Shown here one piece after another: positions 7,306 to 13,376 of a stretch of 13,376 bases of DNA (its first letter is position 1; the number at the start of each line of letters is the position of its first letter). A model generated the notes under the pieces. It did no database searches and was not told where the DNA came from. It was given only the letters and a program-made list of their open reading frames with translations. Made by a program: the position numbers and the translations under genes. The stretch is from Chrysochromulina tobinii (Eukaryota; Haptophyta; Prymnesiales; Chrysochromulinaceae): NCBI GenBank assembly GCA_001275005.1, contig JWZX01001696.1, forward strand, positions 1 through 13,376, in the 5' to 3' direction.

Positions 7306-10095
7306 CTATCGTCTCTTCGGCAGCGCATCGGTCTCGCCGAGCATCTTCGTCTCCGCGGCCCACGTCTCAGGCAACGTGGTCTCTGTGCAGCCTGGGATGG
7401 CTTGCAGCGCCCAGCGCCGCAGCTCGCGTCTCGTGAGCGTCACAAACGGGCCGTCACTTGCCTCGTCGCCACCCACAGGCGCCGTCTGCCCGGACGGCTG
7501 ACGGATGCGGTGCACGATCACGTCGACCAGGTGACCGATGCGGGTAGGCATAGACCCAGCGACCGCCGTATTGGGCGCATCACCCCACTCGCACGCCTGC
7601 TGGGCGGCCAGGGCCTTGAGCTCCTCCTGGTTCAGATCGAGCGCGGCCACGAATGGGCCCGCGCGCGAGTGGCCCGAGGCCGCGAGTTGCGCATCCGTTG
7701 GCAGCGGCAGCCGCGTCGCGAGGCGCACAATTGCCTCGAGGAAGCTCTCGAACGTCAGGTGCTGCTCCTTGAGGCGCCCCTCCTCGCTATTGCCGTCGGC
7801 AACAGCCATGATCGAGTATTGGAAGCACAACGTGATGCTTCGCAAGTCGAGTGTCGAGAGCGAAAAGAGGCCCTCGAGGAAGCGGCGCCAGAGTGGAAAC
7901 GATACCTGGCCGTCGACCTTAAGCCACTTGACTGTCCCCTGCTCGCGGAGGATCCACCGATTGTCGACCGGCTTCGGCAGCTTGACGCCCGCCGTCCTCG
8001 CAGCCTCGTAGGTGAGCTTCGAAAGCCCGGCAAAGATAACTCGCAACGATGGGGCGCATGCCGCGAGTCGCTTGCTCATCTCATCCTTGTAACACACGCC
8101 CATGCGGAAGGTGTCTGGCAGCGGTATTCGGGGCTGCTTGCGCCCTCGCCGTGGCTGCTCGAGCGAGGGTTGGATGTGGTCGATGAAGAGGCGCTCGACA
8201 GCCTCGCTCGCGTCCACGAGCTCTTTGGTCTTCACAAAGCGCTCGATAGCTGTCTTCACCAACGCGTACATGAACTCAACGCGGTTGAGCTGGCTGTCCG
8301 ATTTCTTCGCCATCTGCTTCGACTCGGCCACTTGGAGTGCTGCTTGCGTCGCACTCCTCAAGTCTGACGAGTGCGCGGCGAGCTCCATGTCAGCCTCGGC
8401 CGCCGTCAACCCCTCCGCGGTCAACACCTCCGCTTTCGTGTGCTGCCCCGCCTGGCCAACGGTGCGGTGAGAATCGCGCCCTTGATATTTAGGCTGCATG
8501 CCGATGGCAGCGATCGTAGAGCGATCCGCCCGGTCCACTTGCATGAATATGAGGCTGTTGGCACACGCGGCGTCTTTCTCGCTCATATGTTCCCAGATCT
8601 TGCACTCGTCGATGAACGCCTTCCATCCCTGGTTGAGCTTCACGCCAATGTTGAGGTCGCCGCTGCTGCTGTATACGGCGTCGGCAAACCACAGGTAGGC
8701 AAGCGTGCACAGCTGGTGGTTGAAGAGCAGCACCGTCCCAACCTCCTCAACCTCCTCAGCTGCATCGTTCGCGCCGTCGTCGCTCTTGGCGATCAACTTG
8801 CCTCCGCCCAGCCGAACCATCACCTGCCAGTCGCTTGCGAAGCGCTTGAAGATGATGTCCTCGTGGTCGACGAAGTCGCACCCGTCGCAGCTCTCGCATC
8901 GCGGCCCCCAAATGGATCCGAACAGCGTCCATTCGACCTCGGGCTCTGGCTCGGGCTCTTCATCGGCGACAACGTCCGTCTCAAACGCCCGCTCGTAGAC
9001 TGGCACGAGAGGGCCGGTGCCGGAACGGCTCGCCACCGCGAGGGGCTTGCTCCACTCCTCGTGCGGCCCTGTCTTGATGTACCCACGGCGCGGCGACACG
9101 AGGTTCGTGTCGAGCCGGAGGGGCTGCTGCGTCCAGCGGTTGAGGCGCAGGCCGGCGAGGCAATCGTTCATCTCGCGGCGCAGCACTTTCGAATTCACGT
9201 GGTGGGTCCCGCGCTCCCGCAGCAGCTTCTGCCCGCTGCTCAACAAGACCTCGGCACGCTCATCAAACGCCGCCGTCATCGCCTCCACCTGCTGCTGCTG
9301 CACTCGACGCAGCCTCGCATCGTCGCCTTCTGAGAGACTGTACTGATAGCCAAGGCCGCCCCAGGCTGGAGTTGTGCGCTTGCCCCACGCAGGTGAGCTT
9401 CGCTGATCCCAGATGCCTCGAGCCTGCTCACGAAGCGTGCGCTCTGCCTCGGTGGCCCTCGCTATCGCTTGGCGGCGGCCGCCGTAGTGTGCCCGTGCGC
9501 GCTGCTGCGAGACCAAATTCGCTTTCCTCGTTTCTTCAGTCAATGCATCTGCGGCCTCAAGTGCCTCGAGATGGCACGTCCGAAAGCGTTGGCGCAAATC
9601 AGCCATTCGCTCCGCACCAGAGGTGGTGCCCTTTAGGGACAGCATGCGATCCCACATAGGGGCGCGCTCGTCAGCGACCTTGCCGATGGCCTGTCGAAAC
9701 GGCAAAGGGGAATTGCCATTTGTCCCGTTCTCGGTTAATGGCACATGTACCGCTGCACGGGGGCTTCCGCCCTCGCCCTCGCCGCCCTCGGCCGCGGCCG
9801 CGGCCGCGGCCCTGGCCTTCTCCTCCTCCTTCTGGGCACGAGCCGCCGCGCGACGCTCATTCTCCTTCTCCACCGCCTTCTTGTAAAAGGCCTCGGCGCG
9901 TTCAGCACAGAGCTTCTCGAACTTCTCCTTTTTTCCCGCCGTCACCTCCGGTATCGGCGGCAGCTCAGGGATCAGCCTGGGCTTTGGCGCTTGCCATCGC
10001 GGTGATAGAATCGCCTTGACCGAAGGTGGCAGTCGCTCAAAGCGCTCGCTGCCAGGAACCAACAGATCGTCGTTGCCTGGCTGCACGGTCGTCAT
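7306..10095 (-). CDS. Large intronless protein of unknown function (929 residues) with coiled-coil-like N-terminus and CxxCxxC motif
   Basis: The first in-frame ATG is at 10093-10095 (MTTVQPGNDDLLVPG...). The frame is open 17 codons further upstream but without an ATG. In order: a proline-rich stretch (about 30-50); a charged, Ala/Glu/Lys-rich helix suited to a coiled coil (about 54-103); helical, Arg/Glu-rich sequence (about 145-310); an acidic EPEPEPEVEW linker (about 380-390); a Cys cluster CESCDGCD (about 400-407); a globular middle with LLFNHQLCTLAYLWFADAVY; then helical segments LNRVEFMYALVKTAIERFV (about 603-621), SEAVERLFIDHI, YKDEMSKRLAACAPSLRVIF, and LTFESFLEAIVRLA (about 780-793). 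The latter halves look like a folded helical domain. I cannot name a family; similar helix patterns occur, as far as I recall, in large uncharacterised proteins of flagellated protists, so a cytoskeletal or flagellar role is only a guess. No signal peptide or membrane span is visible. Strong third-position GC and length make it a real gene. Confidence 0.85.
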   Translation of the reverse strand: MTTVQPGNDDLLVPGSERFERLPPSVKAILSPRWQAPKPRLIPELPPIPEVTAGKKEKFEKLCAERAEAFYKKAVEKENERRAAARAQKEEEKARAAAAAAAEGGEGEGGSPRAAVHVPLTENGTNGNSPLPFRQAIGKVADERAPMWDRMLSLKGTTSGAERMADLRQRFRTCHLEALEAADALTEETRKANLVSQQRARAHYGGRRQAIARATEAERTLREQARGIWDQRSSPAWGKRTTPAWGGLGYQYSLSEGDDARLRRVQQQQVEAMTAAFDERAEVLLSSGQKLLRERGTHHVNSKVLRREMNDCLAGLRLNRWTQQPLRLDTNLVSPRRGYIKTGPHEEWSKPLAVASRSGTGPLVPVYERAFETDVVADEEPEPEPEVEWTLFGSIWGPRCESCDGCDFVDHEDIIFKRFASDWQVMVRLGGGKLIAKSDDGANDAAEEVEEVGTVLLFNHQLCTLAYLWFADAVYSSSGDLNIGVKLNQGWKAFIDECKIWEHMSEKDAACANSLIFMQVDRADRSTIAAIGMQPKYQGRDSHRTVGQAGQHTKAEVLTAEGLTAAEADMELAAHSSDLRSATQAALQVAESKQMAKKSDSQLNRVEFMYALVKTAIERFVKTKELVDASEAVERLFIDHIQPSLEQPRRGRKQPRIPLPDTFRMGVCYKDEMSKRLAACAPSLRVIFAGLSKLTYEAARTAGVKLPKPVDNRWILREQGTVKWLKVDGQVSFPLWRRFLEGLFSLSTLDLRSITLCFQYSIMAVADGNSEEGRLKEQHLTFESFLEAIVRLATRLPLPTDAQLAASGHSRAGPFVAALDLNQEELKALAAQQACEWGDAPNTAVAGSMPTRIGHLVDVIVHRIRQPSGQTAPVGGDEASDGPFVTLTRRELRRWALQAIPGCTETTLPETWAAETKMLGETDALPKRR

Positions 10096-10573
10096 TCGCA
10101 ACTCCGCATGACTTCGCAGATTGGAACTTGAGTTTCCAACTTCCAAGAAGGAACTTTCAAACTCGGTGAGTGGACTTACACCGGATCAAAAACAAAGTGA
10201 GGACACACACAGACCGATCCACGGATTTCCAAGTCTGTATACTGTCTGTATCTGGCGTGGGCGAGCTGGACTCGAAAGTCGAGCGTCGTAGCTAGAGCTA
10301 CGAGCTAGACCGTAATATGTGGGACTGACTCACGGTGCCGAGGTCGACAGTGACTGCCGACAGTGTCCCCCGACCAGCCGATCTGTCGTTTTTACATTTC
10401 CCGAACCCCCCCATTCCGCTTGTCGTTTCACCTGTGTGTGTCGCGTTGTACCGGTGTGTGTCCTGTGGGATCTTCCGCGGAACGTGGTTCCTCGGGGTGG
10501 TCACACGCACAAGGTGCGCGTGTAGTGTTGCGCGGGTTTGTCGACTTACCCCTCTTTGCTCAAGGACAACACT
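10096..10573. other. Divergent upstream region with small palindrome and repeat fragments
   Basis: It lies between the start of the large minus-strand gene and the Ser/Thr-rich plus-strand ORF. At 10130-10163 there are fragments (GAGTTTCCAACTTCCAAG, CTTTCAAACTCGG) related on the opposite strand to the GGAAACTC minisatellite at 11165-11720. CGTAGCT-AG-AGCTACG at 10287-10302 is a 7-bp inverted repeat. GTGTGT-rich words lie at 10433-10460. No gene was recognised. Confidence 0.4.
10287..10302. repeat. Short inverted repeat CGTAGCT-AG-AGCTACG
   Basis: Two 7-base arms separated by AG, within the shared upstream region of two divergent genes. It is followed by a partly overlapping GAGCTAGAC. It could be a protein-binding palindrome or chance. 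Confidence 0.5.
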
Positions 10574-12059
10574 ATGTCTTCTGTCTCTCCTTCACCACAG
10601 GGGGAGGTGGGTCAGTCTCACTTATCACGCCATACTGGTTTGGGGTCCGAGGTTCGGGGTGAGCCTTCGGCTGCAGATGCAAGAGGAGCCCATGCGAGGC
10701 ACTCGACGCTTCAGTCTGTTACTGCTACTACTACGACTCAGACCCAACCGCGCATGGTCCAGTCTTCGCCGCGTACATCCCATGAAGGAGTCACCGGCGC
10801 CGCTGGTCGTGATTTTGCGAACCAATCTGTCCCAATTTACGGTCTCGACTCTCGTATGCCACCATCGGCCTCTTCGAGGGACGTGACGAATTCCGACGCC
10901 TACGCGACGCCAGCTCCTCTTGCTTGTGCGTTTGGCAACCCTATGACTGGCACTGCTTCTGGCGCGCCACCCACTACGACCGATGGGCTCTCCTCGACTC
11001 GCCTGCACTTTCCTGCCACTATCGCAAGCGAGCGTTCTTTGTCCATCACTTGGCTACACGACAGTACAGGAGCGGAAATAGAAACTGCTCTCTGTAATCT
11101 GGAATCTCTCCCTACGTTGGTAAGTCCCTAGGTATGGACACTCGGAACGTTTGTGGGTCCCTCACTTGCTGCGACCCGAAGAGGGGTCCTCGGAAACTCG
11201 GAAACACGGAATCTGGAATTAGGAAGTCCATCTGCCTGAGACCGAAGAGGGGGCCTCGGAAACTCGGAAACTCGGAATCTGGAATCTGGGGGTCCATTGG
11301 GCTCGGACCCAAGATGGGTCCTCGGAGACTCGGAAACTCGGAATCTGGAATTTGGGTGTACCTCCAGACCGCGGACCCGAGAGGGGCCTCGGAAACTCGG
11401 AAACTCGGAATCTGGAATTTGCGGAACAGTATCCTGGAATCTGCACACCTGGAATCTTGGAATCTGGAAGTTGCGGAGGAGTATCCTGGAATCTGCACAC
11501 ATGGAATCTAGGAATCTGGAAAGTATGGTCCTTCCGCGGACCCACAGAGGGGCCTTGGAAACTCGGAAACTCGGAAACTGGAACTTGCGGAACAGTATCC
11601 CGGAATCTGCGCACTTGGAATCTTGGAAACTGGATGTTGGGGTCCCTCTGCGGACCCACGGAGGGGACTCGGAAACTCGGAAACTCGGAAACTCGGAATC
11701 TGGAATTTGGGTTTCCGTGCTGCAAGGTTGCCCCCCCCCCCTCCCCTCGCGCTCTGGGTGACCGCTCATCCCTCCCCGGGCCCTCCTCCCCGCCCGGGTC
11801 AACCGCTTTTCGTAAATGGACATCTCAAGATAGTACAACATGGATACCTCAATACGGTCATTTGGAAACTCGGAATCTTGAAAAGTTTTGCGTTCGCGTT
11901 CAAGATGCCATCGGCACCGAAATCCGCTCGACCGAGAACGATCACCTACGCCACTATGCCCTCGCTCACCATCGCTTTCGTCGACTCGCAAAGAACGCAA
12001 AGATACACTCGACACCGTCGCGTGACGACAGCGTGTCGAGCGACAGGTCGCTCAAGTAG
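10574..12059 (+). CDS. Possible Ser/Thr-rich protein gene, two exons (10574-11119, 11886-12059) split by a repeat-bearing intron
   Basis: Exon 1 opens at the ATG at 10574 and encodes 182 residues rich in Ser, Thr, Pro and Ala (MSSVSPSPQGEVGQSHLSRH at the start; SLSITWLHDSTGAEIETALC near the end), with no recognised domain. It ends TTG|GTAAGT, a textbook donor; without splicing a TAG follows after three codons. An acceptor GAAAAG|TTT at 11885/11886 is in the matching phase 0 and opens FCVRVQDAIGTEIRSTENDH, LRHYALAHHRFRRLAKNAK, ending at the TAG at 12057-12059, with coding-like third positions. The product would be about 239 residues. The intron (766 bases) would contain the whole minisatellite. 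Evidence is from splice signals and composition only. The last codons of exon 1 already contain a repeat-like AATCTGGAATC, which weakens the case. Confidence 0.35.
11165..11722. repeat. Compound minisatellite: 8-bp steps (CTCGGAAA/T) in 66-bp and 52-bp higher-order units
   Basis: Three 66-base units stand head to tail at 11165-11230, 11231-11296 and 11297-11362, each with a GACC-x-AAGAGGGG-like block, then CTCGGAAACTCGGAAACTCGGAATCTGGAAT, then GGGTCCA-like. A fourth begins at 11363, and variant units occur at about 11528-11640 and 11645-11722. Two 52-base units starting at 11419 and 11471 (TTGCGGAACAGTATCCTGGA..., with CTGCACAC and GGAATCTTGGAATCTGGAA) are inserted in the fourth, and a third copy of this type starts at 11585. 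No stop codon interrupts the minus-strand frame 11128-12015, and several plus-strand frames are open too, because the words used lack stops. I treat the ORFs as a by-product of the repeat. Confidence 0.92.
11723..11885. other. Repeat-flanking sequence with C-run and one further repeat copy
   Basis: A run of ten or more C residues begins at about 11731, followed by pyrimidine-rich sequence with CCCGGG words at about 11777 and 11795. A stray GGAAACTCGGAATCTTG copy of the minisatellite words is at 11864-11880. If the two-exon gene model is right, this is the 3' part of its intron, and the C-rich stretch lies upstream of the acceptor. Confidence 0.45.
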
Positions 12060-12089
12060 TAGCTCTTGTTAAGCAGCCAGTCAAAGCGC

Positions 12090-12419
12090 CTACAGCGCCA
12101 GCCACTGCCGATGGCGCACCTGTGCCTGCTGGCTTGGCAGGCGCCGCGCAAATCCAATCGTGCGGAAGTGGCGGCGCAGCATGTCCGCTGATACGGCCAT
12201 CACAGCTGAGAAGGTGACGGCGGCGGTGAAGAGCAGCGCGACTTTCAATGCGCCGCGCAACAGCCGGTGCGGCGAGGATGCGAGCGTGCTCCGACGCGAT
12301 GCCGAGCCGCCCGCGGCGCGCGCTGCAGCGACGCGCGCTCTGGCCAAGCCGTTGCGCGCGCCGGGGGCCTTGCAACGTTGCGAGGGCCTTTCGCGTTGCG
12401 GCTTGCGGGAAACGTGCAT
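12090..12419 (-). CDS. Hypothetical small protein with one membrane span
   Basis: The ATG at 12417-12419 opens 109 residues. Residues 1-55 are strongly basic and Ala/Arg-rich (MHVSRKPQRERPSQR...), compatible with an organelle presequence. One hydrophobic segment follows (ALKVALLFTAAVTFSAVMAV, about 59-78), then a basic tail ending WLAL and a TAG at 12090-12092. Third positions in the hydrophobic part are almost all G or C, as in the trusted genes here. The plus strand also has a shorter open frame over the same DNA (12160-12441), less protein-like. I recognise no family. The frame is open far upstream without an ATG-supported reason to extend, into sequence containing minisatellite words. It would be convergent with the putative gene ending at 12059. 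Confidence 0.4.
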   Translation of the reverse strand: MHVSRKPQRERPSQRCKAPGARNGLARARVAAARAAGGSASRRSTLASSPHRLLRGALKVALLFTAAVTFSAVMAVSADMLRRHFRTIGFARRLPSQQAQVRHRQWLAL

Positions 12420-13090
12420 ACATGCAGTACCGGTAAAGTGATCGCAGTTTCCACTTTCCATGATTCCGAGTTTCCAAGACGCAAGAAAAAAGAAAAGTAC
12501 ATGTATCGGTTCGAAAACACCGGGGGAGCCGGACACACTGTACCAGTAAGCTGAGGGCGGGGGCCGCCCGGATTTTGGGAGTACTTGAACAGTTTCCAAG
12601 AACCGGCGCGGGCCATCCAGATTCCAGATTACGCGCCTCGCCGCGGATTTTGGAACCTGGACAGATTTCAAGATCCAGATATCGGTCACTATCGCCATGC
12701 AGAATTCAACTTACGCGCCTCGCCCTGCAATTTGGAAATTGAAAGACAAAATACAGATTCCAAATTCCGAGACAGCAGTTTCTGTTTACGCTCCTGCACT
12801 TTCCCTTCATCATACAGCCTTCATTGCCCTCACTCACGCTCGCGCTCTCTGACTGTCTCTCTCTCTTGTACTTTTGAAGTTCCTCTCCGGATTCTCTACA
12901 TTTTACTTAAAACCTATTGTGGCATACACAAAAGTCGGTTCGAACAGACAAATTACGCGTCGAAAAGTTAAAGCTTAGCGAGTTTGCGAGTGGTGTCCGC
13001 CTGGCCGATCGGACCGCGACCGGACACTGAAAGGGTCTACCGGTAATCATAACGGTAACGTGTACGTGAAACGTGGCTAAGTTGCCATCG
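12420..13090. other. Repeat-littered noncoding region
   Basis: Fragments of the GGAAACTC/GGAATCTG words are scattered here on both strands (for example GATTCCGAGTTTCCAAG near 12463-12479, CAGTTTCCAAG near 12590, CAGATTCCAGATT near 12618, CAGATTCCAAATTCCGAGAC near 12753). TTACGCGCCTCGCC occurs at 12629-12642 and 12711-12724. A pyrimidine-rich tract lies at 12790-12875. Open frames here look noncoding. Confidence 0.45.
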
Positions 13091-13376
13091 ATGCCTAATG
13101 TGGTTGAGAACTCGACGCGCCGCCCGCGACGAGGCCTTTTGGGTCCTTTTTGGCTTTGGCTCTTGTGGCTCTTCGCGGCGGGGCCCGAAGGCGCCGCCCG
13201 CCCACCCGCTCCGCGGCGGCGGCACGGGGCGCTGCCGCTGTGGCTAACCTCGCGCCACTCTCCAGCTGATGCGATGACGTCTCGAACAGACATCGAGCTG
13301 ACTCGCGAGCAGGCCACCGTCATTGACTTCCGCCTGGATAGACAGTCACGTAACTACGCGTCCATCATTGGCCTCC
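13091..13376 (+). CDS. N-terminal part of a possible signal-anchored protein, cut by window edge
   Basis: An open frame starts at the ATG at 13091 and runs 95 codons to the edge without a stop; a TGA lies in frame just upstream (13067-13069). It reads MPNVVENSTRRPRRG, then a Trp/Leu-rich hydrophobic stretch LLGPFWLWLLWLFAAG (residues about 16-31), a Pro/Arg-rich linker, and from residue 62 MTSRTDIELTREQATVIDFR and RLDRQ-like polar sequence. Basic residues before a single hydrophobic span suggest a type II signal anchor, as in Golgi enzymes, but no catalytic domain is visible yet. The ATG at 13274 in the same frame is a second possible start and would give a soluble protein. Family unknown. 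Confidence 0.45.
   Translation, partial: MPNVVENSTRRPRRGLLGPFWLWLLWLFAAGPEGAARPPAPRRRHGALPLWLTSRHSPADAMTSRTDIELTREQATVIDFRLDRQSRNYASIIGL

Noticed and set aside
7246-9333. Long plus-strand open frames opposite the 929-residue gene
   Set aside because: They mirror the strong third-position GC of the minus-strand gene and show no protein-like motifs.
11165-11722. CRISPR array
   Set aside because: Units are contiguous and degenerate, without unique spacers, and the context is eukaryotic.
12160-12441. Plus-strand ORF of 93 codons opposite the small membrane protein
   Set aside because: It lacks hydrophobic or motif structure, and the minus frame has a clearer membrane span; neither is certain, so only one was listed.
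12907-13323. Minus-strand ORF of 138 codons at the right edge
   Set aside because: Its composition is Arg/Ser/Pro-rich without features, and the plus-strand frame beginning at 13091 has a better signal-anchor start.

Overview
This window looks like nuclear DNA from a eukaryotic microalga with a secondary (chlorophyll c type) plastid. A haptophyte is my best guess and a pelagophyte or other stramenopile alga the alternative. The reasons are: a canonical histone H4 gene with a histone-type 3' stem-loop instead of a poly(A) context; a nuclear copy of the photosystem II protein Psb28 that carries a signal peptide plus transit-like presequence; short GT-AG introns, two of which open with GTGCG; high GC in third codon positions; and a large GC-rich minisatellite. 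The assignment is inference, because no marker here fixes the lineage.

Layout, left to right. The first 117 bases (minus) are the N-terminus of an NAD(P)-binding, saccharopine-dehydrogenase-like oxidoreductase running off the left edge. After about 860 bases without a convincing gene comes psb28 (977-1453, minus). It is head to head with a two-exon gene (1640-1847 and 1947-2101, plus) for a one-membrane-span protein of the SMIM4/UQCC5 type (mitochondrial complex III assembly). Convergent to it lies an SGNH/PC-esterase-like gene (2359-3453, minus) that has an in-frame stop and signs of a frameshift. A weakly supported plus-strand ORF follows (3585-4223), then a two-exon, probably two-span membrane protein of unknown function (4598-5121, minus). 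Histone H4 (5496-5807, minus) has its 3' stem-loop at 5437-5452. Region 6060-6790 may hold a fragmented plus-strand gene and contains a perfect 21-bp inverted repeat. An intronless 929-residue protein of unknown function occupies 7306-10095 (minus).

The right part is repeat-rich. A Ser/Thr-rich plus-strand ORF (10574-11119) ends at a strong GTAAGT donor. Next come about 600 bases of compound minisatellite built from 8-bp steps arranged in 66-bp and 52-bp units, then a possible last exon (11886-12059). A small possible membrane protein lies on the minus strand (12090-12419), and a plus-strand gene with an N-terminal signal anchor starts at 13091 and leaves the window.

I see no operon-like system, CRISPR array, transposase, rRNA or tRNA. 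The genes serve unrelated housekeeping roles (photosystem II, mitochondrial complex III, chromatin) plus several unknowns. The best candidates for something undescribed are the compound minisatellite with its 22-residue coding-compatible period and scattered fragments, the 21-bp hairpin, and the 929-residue orphan protein.
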